The notes beneath the pieces are model-generated. The model was not told where the DNA came from. It did no database searches and saw nothing but the letters and a program-made list of their open reading frames with translations. A stretch of DNA of 64,000 bases from an uncultured Bacteroidales bacterium (GTDB lineage Bacteria > Bacteroidota > Bacteroidia > Bacteroidales > CAIXZF01): contig CAIXZF010000097.1 of the NCBI GenBank assembly GCA_903923925.1, positions 43,448 to 107,447 on the forward strand. The letters are read 5' to 3'. Of this stretch, positions 24,317 to 33,869 are shown piece after piece. The translations under genes were made by a program, and so were the position numbers. Position 1 is the first letter of the stretch. Each line of letters starts with the position of its first letter.

Positions 24317-24335
24317 ACTTTAAACAAACCAGATT

Positions 24336-24608
24336 ATGGCTAATCAAGCAAACAGCGAAATCAAATACTTGACCCCGATTGCGGTTGATGTCAAGAAAAA
24401 GAAATACTGCCGTTTCAAAAAGAGTGGTATTAAATACATCGACTATAAAGATGCCGATTTCCTTCTCAAATTTGTAAATGAGCAGGGAAAAATCCTTCCA
24501 AGAAGGATAACCGGTACATCTACAAAATACCAGCGTAAGGTTGCAACGGCTATTAAAAGAGCCCGCCACCTTGCCTTATTACCTTATGTTGCAGATATGT
24601 TAAAATAA
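24336..24608 (+). CDS. rpsR: 30S ribosomal protein S18
   Basis: 90 residues. [20 protein letters not shown] and the conserved [18 protein letters not shown] plus [21 protein letters not shown] are diagnostic of S18. It lies 19 bp after rpsF and 12 bp before rplI in one operon. Confidence 0.97.
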   Translation: MANQANSEIKYLTPIAVDVKKKKYCRFKKSGIKYIDYKDADFLLKFVNEQGKILPRRITGTSTKYQRKVATAIKRARHLALLPYVADMLK

Positions 24609-24620
24609 TCGGAGGTAACT

Positions 24621-25070
24621 ATGGAAGTGATTTTAAAACAAGACGTTCCCAACCTGGGATATATTAATGAAATCGTGGCTGTCCGCCCGGGATATGCACG
24701 CAACTTTTTGATCCCGAAAGGGATGGCTACTATGGCCACAGTATCTGGCAGAAAAGTTCTCGCTGAAACAATTAAACAGAAATCCTTTAAAGCTGAAAAG
24801 GAAAAACTTACAGCTCAGGGTCTGGCTAAATCATTGGAGAATTTAACTGTAAAGATCGGAGCCAAGGCTGCACCAAATGGAAAAATCTATGGTTCAGTAA
24901 ATGCTATCCAGATCGCAGAAGCTATTAAGGCTCAGTTCAATTTTGAAGTAGATCGTAAAAAAATCCACGTTGATGGTGAACATATTAAAGAGCTTGGTAA
25001 TTATACTGCTAAGATCATCCTTCACAAGGAAGCTCAGGTAGAAATAGCTTTTGAAGTATTCGCAGAGTAG
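24621..25070 (+). CDS. rplI: 50S ribosomal protein L9
   Basis: 149 residues, normal length. N-terminal domain MEVILKQDVPNLG with VRPGYARNFLIPKGMA, then the long connecting helix and the C-terminal RNA-binding domain (GKIYGSVNAIQIAEAI). A clear Shine-Dalgarno-like GGAGG precedes the ATG, which is uncommon in this window. It closes the operon, followed by a strong terminator. Confidence 0.97.
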   Translation: MEVILKQDVPNLGYINEIVAVRPGYARNFLIPKGMATMATVSGRKVLAETIKQKSFKAEKEKLTAQGLAKSLENLTVKIGAKAAPNGKIYGSVNAIQIAEAIKAQFNFEVDRKKIHVDGEHIKELGNYTAKIILHKEAQVEIAFEVFAE

Positions 25071-25089
25071 TTTTTCTCTGTATTTTGAG

Positions 25090-25128
25090 ACCCCCGGTAA
25101 ATAGATTTCTATATTACCGGGGGTTTTG
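25090..25128 (+). terminator. Rho-independent terminator of the ribosomal operon
   Basis: CCCCCGGTAA (25091-25100) pairs with TTACCGGGGG (25114-25123), a 10-bp GC-rich stem with a 13-nt loop, followed by TTTTG. It sits 20 bp after the rplI stop. Confidence 0.9.
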
Positions 25129-25160
25129 TATTTTTACACTCCAGAGAACCCCTATCAATT

Positions 25161-25985
25161 ATGATCTCAAAAATTCAGATCAAAAACATTGTTGCACTTC
25201 ATCAGGGAAAATTTCGCAAAGAACTTAAACAGTTTATTGTTGAAGGCCCTAAAGTAGTCAGAGAATTATTGGATAGCTCTTTCAGTGTTGATGCAATTTA
25301 TGCAACCTCAGCCTGGAATGAGACCGATAAGGAAAAAGCATATTCAAAGAAAATTTCCGTAACCGAAATTAGCTCTGAAGAACTCAAAAAAATAAGCGTT
25401 CTAAGTACGCCTAACCAGGTTCTTGCTGTTGCTCAAATGGAAGTTACCATGCTCGACTGGGGCATGATGAGCCGCGAATTAACACTTATGCTCGATGCTA
25501 TCCGCGATCCAGGTAACCTGGGAACAATTATTCGTATTGCCGACTGGTTTGGAATCGGGCAAATAATTTGCTCTAAAGATTGTGTGGAAATGCATAATCC
25601 CAAAGTTATTCAAGCAGCAATGGGGTCGGCATTCAGGGTTAAGGTATTTTACCAGGATTTAAACTCTTTTCTTGAGGATATTCCGGATGATATTCCTGTT
25701 TATGGTGCCTTCCTCGAAGGGACTAACTTGTCTGAAATTGATCTTCAGCCCAGGGGAATTGTTGTAATTGGTAGTGAGTCGCATGGTATATCTTCTGTTT
25801 TGCAGCCCTATATTACCGAAAAATTGTTTATTCCATCTTTTCTGTCGGGCAGTCTTGGCAGCGGTTTAGCTGAATCCTTAAACGCCTCAGTGGCTGCTTC
25901 CATCATACTTTATGAATTCCGCCGACCAGAAACCGGAAATAAATTAAATAATTTAGATTGTAGCTGTAAGCATCCTAAAAATTAA
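25161..25985 (+). CDS. TrmH/SpoU-family RNA 2'-O-methyltransferase
   Basis: 274 residues. An N-terminal substrate-binding domain (about 1-95) precedes the knotted SPOUT domain. Motif 1 is DAIRDPGNLGTIIRIADWFG (about 112-131), motif 2 is VVIGSESHGIS (about 199-209), motif 3 is LGSGLAESLNASVAASIILYEF (about 233-254). Such proteins methylate a ribose in 23S rRNA or tRNA; the exact target cannot be read from sequence. The C-terminal ~15 residues are a non-conserved tail. Confidence 0.9.
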   Translation: MISKIQIKNIVALHQGKFRKELKQFIVEGPKVVRELLDSSFSVDAIYATSAWNETDKEKAYSKKISVTEISSEELKKISVLSTPNQVLAVAQMEVTMLDWGMMSRELTLMLDAIRDPGNLGTIIRIADWFGIGQIICSKDCVEMHNPKVIQAAMGSAFRVKVFYQDLNSFLEDIPDDIPVYGAFLEGTNLSEIDLQPRGIVVIGSESHGISSVLQPYITEKLFIPSFLSGSLGSGLAESLNASVAASIILYEFRRPETGNKLNNLDCSCKHPKN

Positions 25986-26051
25986 GATCTTTACATATAA
26001 TAAAATCCCTGCAAAAAAAGGCTTAACAGTTAAAGTCAAAATTATCAGCCA

Positions 26052-27359
26052 ATGAACAGCAGTTTTAAAATACTGGGAATTCTAGTACTCCTTATGATGT
26101 TGCAACTTTTATTACCGGCCCAGGAATCGGATATTAAGGGGGACTATTATAAGGAAGATTACGTAAGGTATTATGACAAAACGTATGCACTGAATATCCA
26201 TTCTGTAACACTTCATAATACTAGTTTTGAGCTTTCTGATCCCATATTGAAGCTTGGAAGCGACGAGAATCTTTTACTTGCTTTTGATGATTTTGAGGGA
26301 GGTGTAAAAAATTTCAAATTTACCCTTATCCATTGCTCATCCGACTGGCATCCTTCCGATTTGCAGGTTCAGGAATATCTGCAAGGCTATACAGATGATT
26401 ACATAAGAGATTACAAATTTTCCTTTAATACTTTACAATCCTTTACACATTATCAGGTTAAATTTCCGAACGAGGATATTAAAGTTATTAAACCCGGGAA
26501 TTATATTATAATGATATATCCTGAAAATTCTAAAGATACCCCATTAATAACACGCAGGTTTTATGTTTGCGAAACAAAATGCAGGATTGCAGGTCAGGTA
26601 AGGCAGGCAATTGATTTAGAGGAGCGTTATTCCCGGCAGCAGGTTCAGTTTTCGGTTTTTGCCGATGGGATGCAATTTGTAAATCCTTTCAATAACGTAA
26701 AGGTAAGCATTATGCAGAATGGGCGGCTCGATAATATGATAACAAACCTCAAACCCTTGATGACAAAAGGAGGTGAGCTTGATTACAATCATATCAACGG
26801 AAATGTCTTCGATGGGGGTAATGAATTCAGGCATTTCGACATTAAAAGTGTTAAATACACTAGCGACCGCACGGCCCGTATCGATGCCAGCGGACAATTT
26901 TATTCCATTTGGCTCATGAAGGATGAGCGGCGGAGTTCAAAAGTTTATGTTACCGATGATGATATTAACGGTCGTTATCTGGTTAAAACTACCGACAGTG
27001 ATGATTCCGATGCTGATGCAGATTATGTTGATGTTCATTTCACACTACCCTTCTCTCCCTATATTTCAAACGGAAACCTATACCTGATGGGCGAATGCAC
27101 CAATTGGCAACTTTCAAAAGATGCCATGATGAATTACAATTTTGAACGGAAAGAATACCAGGCTACGCTTCATTTAAAGCAGGGCTATTATAATTACCAG
27201 TATGTTTTCCTAGAGAATGGAAGTAAGGTTGCCGATGTGGGTTATATAGAAGGAAACCACTTCGAGACTAAAAATGTATATTCAATTTTTGTTTATTACC
27301 AGGAGCCGGGAACGCGATATGAAAAACTAATAGGTATTCAGCAGCTTATTTCAAAGTAA
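26052..27359 (+). CDS. Type IX secretion system plug protein (formerly DUF5103)
   Basis: 435 residues with a signal peptide (about 1-24, LLLPAQES). The first ~150 residues match the T9SS plug N-terminal domain: KTYALNIHSVTLHN, LLLAFDDFEGGVKNFKFTLIHCSSDWHPSDL, and PGNYIIMIYPEN. The C-terminal ~110 residues look like a CBM48/AMPK-like sandwich (GNLYLMGECTNWQLSKDA). In Flavobacterium the plug closes the SprA outer-membrane channel from the periplasmic side when no cargo is bound. It fits the PorT and CHU_C-type cargo elsewhere in the window. Confidence 0.82.
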   Translation: MNSSFKILGILVLLMMLQLLLPAQESDIKGDYYKEDYVRYYDKTYALNIHSVTLHNTSFELSDPILKLGSDENLLLAFDDFEGGVKNFKFTLIHCSSDWHPSDLQVQEYLQGYTDDYIRDYKFSFNTLQSFTHYQVKFPNEDIKVIKPGNYIIMIYPENSKDTPLITRRFYVCETKCRIAGQVRQAIDLEERYSRQQVQFSVFADGMQFVNPFNNVKVSIMQNGRLDNMITNLKPLMTKGGELDYNHINGNVFDGGNEFRHFDIKSVKYTSDRTARIDASGQFYSIWLMKDERRSSKVYVTDDDINGRYLVKTTDSDDSDADADYVDVHFTLPFSPYISNGNLYLMGECTNWQLSKDAMMNYNFERKEYQATLHLKQGYYNYQYVFLENGSKVADVGYIEGNHFETKNVYSIFVYYQEPGTRYEKLIGIQQLISK

Positions 27360-27517
27360 TATCACAACACAGTCTCAAAAAGACACAAAGTACCAAAATG
27401 GGAAAAGAATTCCAAAACGGGAACTTCTTGAATAAAGGTCGATTTTTTAAGTAGTTGAAAAACAGTTAATTAAAAATATGGCACGTAAATTGTAAATAGT
27501 ATTTAAAATTAATTAGC

Positions 27518-29560
27518 ATGAAAACACTATTCCTAAAGAACTACATTTTATTCCTTGCTTTAGCAGGATTATTTATATTGAATTCTTGTAGAAAGAACTT
27601 CAATGAGACGTACGTCGACCCAACAATTACTTCAATGGATGATTTGATTGCCAGTCCGGCTTTCAGGTTTAATACCGAAGTTGAAGTAGCTTTTAATATA
27701 AATACGAAAGACAATCTTGATCAGCCAATACCAGGTGTAAGGGTGGATATTTACACAAATTATCCTGATTCTGGTGGAACAGTTATAATGAGCGCCTTAA
27801 CAGATGCGAATGGAAACCTTAACACGAACTGTATAATTGGAGCAGATTACACTGAGATAGTTATCGGTACCAGCTTTATTGGGCTGCCAAGCTTCCTGAA
27901 AGTACCTATTGATAATGGAACAGTTTCCTGCACATTTGGTGGAAGCAGCAGTAAAAAATCTTCAGCGGGTCCGTTTATTACACCTGTTGTTCCAAAGAAT
28001 TCAAATTGGACTATGCAGTTTATGGGCTCCTATAATTCTCTTGGTGTGCCTTCTTACCTTTCATTGCCGAATGATCCGATATCAGCAAGTTTATTGCAGG
28101 ATGTAAATGCTACTTTGCCAGAATATCAGCCAGTTCCTACTTATCATCCAAATTACCTGGCAAATGGAAACCAGACAGATCTTGTAATTACACAACTTTC
28201 TGATGTATGGGTTACCTTTGTTCATGAAGGGGCAGGATACAGGAATACATTAGGATTCTATCAATATAATCTCAGCAATCCACCTACCAGTGTAAATGAT
28301 ATTAGTGTAGTGAAAATCATTTACCCGAATGTTTCTTTTACCGGAAGTGGCGGAGGTTTGAATAGCGGGAACCGTGTTAAAATCGGTACCTTCCCTGCTA
28401 ATACAGGAATTGGATGGGTTTTATTTTCAGATGGTTTTAAAGGAAATACTATAAGTGGACTCTACACATATTATTCAAATCCGAATTTTAATCCTGAAGC
28501 GAATCCTGCCCTTAGGCAGCATAATGTAATCCTTAGTGATCCAGGCCGCGATATTGCCCTTATTGGATTTGAAGATCTTAAACGTGATGCAGGAAGTGAT
28601 AACGATTTTAACGATGCAGTTTTCTATGCAAAATCAAATCCTGTAACAGCCATCCAATCCGGAAATTATCCAACAATAACCTATACTTCACCTGATTCTG
28701 ATGGTGATGGTGTTGCTAATACATTCGATGATTACCCAAATGATCCGAATAAAGCCTTCAATAACTACTATCCTTCAAAAGGAAATTACGCATCTCTGGC
28801 CTTCGAGGACCTCTGGCCAAATAAAGGGGATTATGACATGAATGATATGGTTGTTGACTATAATATCAATCAAATTACTAACGCACAGAATAAGGTTGTT
28901 GATATTAAAGCGAAATACATTCTGAAAGCTTATGGTGCGAGTTTTAAAAATGGATTTGGAGTTCAGCTCGGAGTTGTTAATTCTAAAATTGGTAATGTTA
29001 CTGGTATTGATATCCGGGAAAACTTTGTAACCCTGAATTCACAAAATCTGGAAGCAGGTCAAACTAAGGCAACTGTTATTGTATTCGATAACGCATACAA
29101 AACCCTGCCGTATACCGGAGGTACAACAGGAGTGAATACTACTCCCGGAGCAATTTATGTAGTCCCTGATACATTAAATATTGATATCCCTTTTACAACT
29201 GCTGTGCTTCAGTCTGAATTAGGAACCCCACCTTACAATCCCTTCATAATCATTAACGAAACCCGTGGATGCGAAGTTCATCTACCGGATATGCCGCCAA
29301 CATCACTTGCAAATATGGCCTTGTTCAGAACTGGAAATGACGACAGTAACCCAGCGATTGGAAGATATTACAGAACGAAGAACAACCTGCCATGGGCATT
29401 AAATGTGTTCGACGGATTCGACTATCCTATTGAAAGAGCGCCGGTGATTACAGGATACACAAAGTTTGCAACCTGGACACAATCAAGTGGTTCAAACTTC
29501 ACAGACTGGTACAAAAACTTAACTGGCTACAGAGTTTCCTCAAATATCTATTCACACTAG
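27518..29560 (+). CDS. LruC-domain surface lipoprotein with DUF4114 and calcium-binding motif
   Basis: 680 residues. The lipobox LNSC (Cys about 24) after a hydrophobic stretch predicts a lipoprotein. Middle: DUF4114-like module (IALIGFEDLKRDAGSDNDFNDAVF, about 345-370). Then a Ca-binding thrombospondin-3-like repeat (DSDGDGVANTFDDYPNDPNK, about 393-412) and the LruC/DUF4842 domain (LAFEDLWPNKGDYDMNDMVVDY, about 427-448). Family proteins are surface-exposed in Bacteroidota; function is unknown. The D-x-D-x-D-rich segments suggest calcium dependence. A bidirectional-looking terminator follows 20 bp after the stop. Confidence 0.85.
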   Translation: MKTLFLKNYILFLALAGLFILNSCRKNFNETYVDPTITSMDDLIASPAFRFNTEVEVAFNINTKDNLDQPIPGVRVDIYTNYPDSGGTVIMSALTDANGNLNTNCIIGADYTEIVIGTSFIGLPSFLKVPIDNGTVSCTFGGSSSKKSSAGPFITPVVPKNSNWTMQFMGSYNSLGVPSYLSLPNDPISASLLQDVNATLPEYQPVPTYHPNYLANGNQTDLVITQLSDVWVTFVHEGAGYRNTLGFYQYNLSNPPTSVNDISVVKIIYPNVSFTGSGGGLNSGNRVKIGTFPANTGIGWVLFSDGFKGNTISGLYTYYSNPNFNPEANPALRQHNVILSDPGRDIALIGFEDLKRDAGSDNDFNDAVFYAKSNPVTAIQSGNYPTITYTSPDSDGDGVANTFDDYPNDPNKAFNNYYPSKGNYASLAFEDLWPNKGDYDMNDMVVDYNINQITNAQNKVVDIKAKYILKAYGASFKNGFGVQLGVVNSKIGNVTGIDIRENFVTLNSQNLEAGQTKATVIVFDNAYKTLPYTGGTTGVNTTPGAIYVVPDTLNIDIPFTTAVLQSELGTPPYNPFIIINETRGCEVHLPDMPPTSLANMALFRTGNDDSNPAIGRYYRTKNNLPWALNVFDGFDYPIERAPVITGYTKFATWTQSSGSNFTDWYKNLTGYRVSSNIYSH

Positions 29561-29580
29561 AAAAAATAATTGCAAAAAAA

Positions 29581-29615
29581 AATGAGTGTCCTAAATCGGG
29601 ACACTCATTTTTTTT
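29581..29615. terminator. Bidirectional terminator between convergent genes
   Basis: AATGAGTGTCC (29581-29591) pairs with GGACACTCATT (29599-29609), an 11-bp perfect stem with a 7-nt loop, followed by T6 on the plus strand and preceded by A9 (so T-rich on the minus strand). It serves the plus gene ending at 29560 and the minus gene ending at 29614. Confidence 0.92.
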
Positions 29616-30858
29616 ATTCATACCTGAGCGATTCAATTGGATTCAGGTTAGATGCTTTATAGGCAGGGTAAATTCCGGAAACTACAGCAACAAAGAAACA
29701 AAGAGCCACGCCCATGATAATCCACATCCATGGAACAATAAAACTGCTTCCAATAATTAAAGATAAAATGTTTCCGATTCCAATCCCTAAAATTATCCCA
29801 AGAAAACCACCTATCTGTCCTATAACAATTGCCTCTGCTAAAAACTGATTTCTTATTGTACTTCGGGTTGCACCAATTGCCTTCCGGATACCGATTTCGC
29901 GCGTGCGCTCTGTAACAGAAACCAGCATAATATTCATGAGTCCTATAGCAGCTCCAAGAAGGGTAATAAAACCAATTATTGTTGCAGCCATTGTAACATA
30001 TCTGATATTTTTAATGAGCATCTCTGCTATGTTATCACTTTTGGTAATGTCAAAATCATCCTCTTGTCCAACAGGCACTTTTCTGATTTTCCGAAAAATA
30101 CCTGTTGCTTCACCAATTCCGGGTTCAATATCCTGTGTTTTACTTGCCATTACATTTATTGTGAAAGACATATTGGGCCTGGCAAAGCGCTGCCTGACAT
30201 TTGCAAGCGGGATGATACAGGCTCTGTCGCCGGTAAATGCCATACTTGAACCTTTTTCTTTCAGAACACCAATTACGCGGTAGCTTCCGGGTCCAATCGA
30301 TACAATCTGACCTACAGGGTCTTCTTTCTTTTTAAACAACCTGCTGCATACTTCATTGCCAAGAATTGCCACGTTTGATCCATAAATAAGTTCGTTCGGG
30401 GAGAAATTACGTCCCTTACTCAGGGTGTTCCCGGATGTTATAAGATAATTTTCATCACCGCCCATCACTGCAACATTCGGGTTTGTTTTTTGAGATTGAA
30501 ATTTAATAGTTGTTGCGCCAGATGCAAAAATGGAAATTGATGGGATTGCTGGAAAAGTAAATTCATCCTTAAATGTTATTGCCTGATCGTATGAAATATG
30601 CGGGAAATTCCGGGGAGTATTCGCATTTCCTCCGATATGAATCCGCATAGTCCTGTTCCTGATGGAAAAGGTGTTGGCTCCCATCATGGTAAAGTTATCA
30701 TTCAAATAATATTTTATGGAATCTATTGCAGTAAGAATTCCTACCAGAGCCATTATTCCAAAGGCGATAATCAGGACTGTAAGTGTAGTTCTTAGAAGGT
30801 GAGTTCTTATGGAAGTTAATGCAATCCGGACATTTTCAATAATAAGAGGATGTATCAT
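29614..30858 (-). CDS. MacB/FtsX-type ABC transporter permease
   Basis: 414 residues. A first transmembrane helix (about 20-42, LTVLIIAFGIMALVGILTAI), a large periplasmic MacB core domain, and three C-terminal helices form the FtsX domain, with the typical SVTERTREIGIRKAIGATR (about 325-343) and ending YPAYKASNLNPIESLRYE. The partner ATPase is not in this window. Exports lipoproteins, antibiotics or acts as a mechanotransmission complex; substrate unknown. Six bp after upp, likely one transcript. Confidence 0.9.
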   Translation of the reverse strand: MIHPLIIENVRIALTSIRTHLLRTTLTVLIIAFGIMALVGILTAIDSIKYYLNDNFTMMGANTFSIRNRTMRIHIGGNANTPRNFPHISYDQAITFKDEFTFPAIPSISIFASGATTIKFQSQKTNPNVAVMGGDENYLITSGNTLSKGRNFSPNELIYGSNVAILGNEVCSRLFKKKEDPVGQIVSIGPGSYRVIGVLKEKGSSMAFTGDRACIIPLANVRQRFARPNMSFTINVMASKTQDIEPGIGEATGIFRKIRKVPVGQEDDFDITKSDNIAEMLIKNIRYVTMAATIIGFITLLGAAIGLMNIMLVSVTERTREIGIRKAIGATRSTIRNQFLAEAIVIGQIGGFLGIILGIGIGNILSLIIGSSFIVPWMWIIMGVALCFFVAVVSGIYPAYKASNLNPIESLRYE

Positions 30859-30864
30859 GGGTTT

Positions 30865-31515
30865 CTATACTTTTTTGCCAAATGCCAGATCGCCTGCATC
30901 ACCCAAACCTGGAACGATAAATGCCTGAGCTGTAAGTTCATCATCGATTGCGCCAACCCAAAGCGTAATTGCCGAATTCGACAGATTCCGTTTAATGTAT
31001 TCCACTCCTTCAATGCTTGCAAGTGCAGAAACAATGTGAGTGTGAAGTGGTTTACCCCGAAGCAGTAGTTCCTTGTAAGCGAGAACCATGGATGCTCCGG
31101 TTGCAAGCATCGGGTCTGAAATAATCAAGACTTTTCCATCGAGGTCGGGAGCTGAACAATATTCCAGTGCTATTGAGAAATTACCATTCTTTTCATATTT
31201 TCTGTAAGCAGAAATAAACGCATTCTCTGACCTGTCGAAAACATTGAGCATGCCTTGATGGAGCGGCAAGCCTGCACGAAGAATAGTAGCCAGAACCGGA
31301 TAATTAGCTAAAACCGGTACCTGAGCAACACCGAGAGATGTAGTAATCTCCTTGTTCTCATATTTTAATACCTCACTAATTTTATAGGCAAAATATTCAC
31401 CAATCCGCTCAAGATTGCGGCGAAACCGCATACTATCCTGCTGTAATTCTGCATCTCTGATTTCAGAAATATACTGGTTCAGCACCGAATTATGGTTACC
31501 AAGGTTTTTGATCAT
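30865..31515 (-). CDS. upp: Uracil phosphoribosyltransferase
   Basis: 216 residues. The PRPP loop LIISDPMLATGASMVLA (about 128-144) and the uracil-binding VPGLGDAGDLAFG (about 201-213) are diagnostic; PVLATILRAGLPLHQGM is also conserved. It salvages uracil to UMP. The gene precedes the permease gene by 6 bp. Confidence 0.96.
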   Translation of the reverse strand: MIKNLGNHNSVLNQYISEIRDAELQQDSMRFRRNLERIGEYFAYKISEVLKYENKEITTSLGVAQVPVLANYPVLATILRAGLPLHQGMLNVFDRSENAFISAYRKYEKNGNFSIALEYCSAPDLDGKVLIISDPMLATGASMVLAYKELLLRGKPLHTHIVSALASIEGVEYIKRNLSNSAITLWVGAIDDELTAQAFIVPGLGDAGDLAFGKKV

Positions 31516-31611
31516 GATCAGTTTTTTTATGCTGCGTAGTACTTTTCACTGCGGAAACAAACCTAAGCAAAAATCTGCAAAAAACAAAGTTGTTGAGTTC
31601 TAAGCAATTGT

Positions 31612-32553
31612 TTACCTGTATTTTTTATAAAGTTTAAACGCAAACTTATGAAGATTACTAAGCGTGTTTCTGCTTATTGAAAAATAATTGCACTCTACGG
31701 ACCCAAAACTTTTGTAAAACCTTGCCAGATCAGCATTATTGGAGCCTTCAAAATCAAGTGTATGCTCAATACCTGCGAATTTTCTGATGTGATCATCTAT
31801 CAGGAATGGCATGGCAGAAACTTCTTTTGCTTTAGTATCAGTTGCAGAAAACAGGAATATACTTCTGTTGAAATGTTCAAGAAAAAAAGCTCCGGCACAG
31901 AGTTTACCTTCTGATGTAAGAACACCTTTAACTGAAACTATGCCAGAATCAATGCTTTTTTTCATAAGATTCATCAGAATTGTGTACTCTCCCCTTCTGA
32001 AAACACTTATGTCTTTTCCTTTATTTTGTTCAAAAATCCTGATTATATCCCGAATTTCAGGTGAATTTATCAAAGAGATATTACTTTTTGAAGCCTTCTT
32101 TAAGTTTCGTTTCAGGTTTTCAGAGTATCTTTTTGCGAGGTCCTCGTAAGGTGAAATCAGATCAAGTTCGAAATTTGAATTCGTTGTAAGCGAAAACCCA
32201 GTTTCTGTAAACCTATTTAGGGTGTTAAAATTAATTTCTATAAGTTTGAAAAAAGCAGGGATGCATTTAAGGTATGAATTTACCAATTCTACAGTGAGTA
32301 AATTCTTGCTAAAAATTCCAAGTTGTTGAGTAAAAGGAGGTTGATATAAGTATTTTATGCCTGCTTTTTGCCTGTATGGAAGGGGGAAGACGGAATTGTA
32401 GTCCCCTTCGACAAGTGCATCCCATTCACCTGCAACAATATCCAGATACCAGGAACAGGCATAAATCTTTCGATTAATTGAAGATTCAATACAGTGATCC
32501 CATTGTCTTTTATCTATTTGATTATGTGTAAGATATCGAATAGATTCATTCAT
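31612..32553 (-). CDS. GNAT/FemAB-like acyl- or aminoacyltransferase
   Basis: 313 residues, no signal peptide. Layout resembles FemAB/GNAT proteins of polysaccharide clusters: an N-terminal half ending SENLKRNLKKASKSNI (about 145-160; the basic stretch typical of FemAB-like folds) and a C-terminal GNAT half with GKLCAGAFFLEHFNRSIFLFSATD and LDFEGSNNADLARFYKSFGS (about 280-299). Substrate unknown; a cell-surface glycan or lipid precursor is plausible. Its start overlaps the upstream deacetylase-like gene by 4 bp (ATGA), so they are coupled. Confidence 0.72.
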   Translation of the reverse strand: MNESIRYLTHNQIDKRQWDHCIESSINRKIYACSWYLDIVAGEWDALVEGDYNSVFPLPYRQKAGIKYLYQPPFTQQLGIFSKNLLTVELVNSYLKCIPAFFKLIEINFNTLNRFTETGFSLTTNSNFELDLISPYEDLAKRYSENLKRNLKKASKSNISLINSPEIRDIIRIFEQNKGKDISVFRRGEYTILMNLMKKSIDSGIVSVKGVLTSEGKLCAGAFFLEHFNRSIFLFSATDTKAKEVSAMPFLIDDHIRKFAGIEHTLDFEGSNNADLARFYKSFGSVECNYFSISRNTLSNLHKFAFKLYKKYR

Positions 32554-33869
32554 ATGATGTCTATATTTGATGCATATGCAACAAGTTCTTCATATACTGT
32601 TTTCCATCCCTTCCAACGTCCGGTTTCACTCAAAGATTCGTTATGCCATAACGTAATCATTGTTCCATCAACTTTTTTTACTCTGTCGATAAGTACCTTG
32701 GATCGCCTGATTGCCTCATCTGCAGATAGATGAAGATAGTCGTTCAGTGTACCATCCATGAGTACAAGTGGATAGAGCATTAAATTTGTTTGTTTTTCAA
32801 GCTTCAGATCGTAAAATGGGAATGGAATACAAATTCCTGCCCTGAATCCTGGAATATCGGCGAACCCCATGCTGTAGTCTTCTTTAACACCTGCTTTTTC
32901 CAGCATTCTATAAGTATCGGGCAGTGAAAGCTTTAAAAAATGTTGTCTTGTTCTTGTCAGCTTTAATGCAGTAATGAAATTAAACAATGCTACTTCTCTA
33001 TTGAATTTACGTGAATCCGAATTTGATAGAAACGAAGGATGTAAGCCCAGAGAAGCATGAGTTGACAGACTTAAAATAAAATTTCTGAATTCCTCCTTAT
33101 CGGGAGAAAGACTTTTATCCAGTCCACCATAATCAGCAAGTAAAATGAAATAGATTGATGTTAGCTTGTAGTTCTGATGAGTTGAATAGATAAAATTGTA
33201 AGTGTCGAATGGATCTTTTGTTGTATTGAGCAATACAGCAACTCTTTCTAATACTTCATGAATATCACCATGTAAAACTGATCTTGCAGTTCCTCCAATG
33301 GTTTTAAACAAAGAACGGTATTTGTATTTGAAGGCAATATCAATATCAATAGTAGGCAAATATTTGTAATTCTGCCTGTTGAATGTAATTTCAGGATAGG
33401 TGTTTTTTAAACATCCAGCAAGATTTAGTGACCATATGTTTACGATCGGGACTTCAAGAAAACCATTTTTATAAGCTAAACTTTCGTAGGCAGGAAAACG
33501 CCCGTAACTATCTGCTGTATGAGGAAGGTATTCTTCATACCTGCTGGTCATGAAAAAAACTGCTGCGAACAAATCGAAAGGGTAATCAGAAGTATTTCCG
33601 TTATTTGGAAATAGCGTCGGAAACCCTTCGTGCTGGCCAATAGGTAATTGTTGCAGAATGATTCCTGATTCGGATACTAAACCAGAAGGTAAAATATGCA
33701 GGCTGCCGGGAAAAATTTCACTGCTATAGTTTATTTTGGGCCCCTCTGAGTTATTGAATTCAACTGGATTACTGCTTATTCTGAACCCAATACCCAATAA
33801 TCTCATAAAGATGAGTTCACAGGTAAAATGCAACCTTGGAGTTTCTATATCACTGTAGATTAGTACCAT
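32550..33869 (-). CDS. Polysaccharide deacetylase-like protein (NodB-type fold)
   Basis: About 439 residues from the ATG at 33869, which overlaps the wecB stop by one base (TGATG). The longer frame to 33896 lies inside wecB and is rejected. An N-terminal domain of ~180 residues precedes a deacetylase-like half containing LPTIDIDIAFKYKY (the Asp-rich first motif), SLHASLGLHPSF-type text (THASLGLHPSFLSN, about 285-298, histidine motif) and TLWHNESLS near the end (about 415). Proteins of this build in Bacteroidota polysaccharide loci are annotated as deacetylases. Metal binding and activity are inferred. Confidence 0.75.
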   Translation of the reverse strand: MVLIYSDIETPRLHFTCELIFMRLLGIGFRISSNPVEFNNSEGPKINYSSEIFPGSLHILPSGLVSESGIILQQLPIGQHEGFPTLFPNNGNTSDYPFDLFAAVFFMTSRYEEYLPHTADSYGRFPAYESLAYKNGFLEVPIVNIWSLNLAGCLKNTYPEITFNRQNYKYLPTIDIDIAFKYKYRSLFKTIGGTARSVLHGDIHEVLERVAVLLNTTKDPFDTYNFIYSTHQNYKLTSIYFILLADYGGLDKSLSPDKEEFRNFILSLSTHASLGLHPSFLSNSDSRKFNREVALFNFITALKLTRTRQHFLKLSLPDTYRMLEKAGVKEDYSMGFADIPGFRAGICIPFPFYDLKLEKQTNLMLYPLVLMDGTLNDYLHLSADEAIRRSKVLIDRVKKVDGTMITLWHNESLSETGRWKGWKTVYEELVAYASNIDII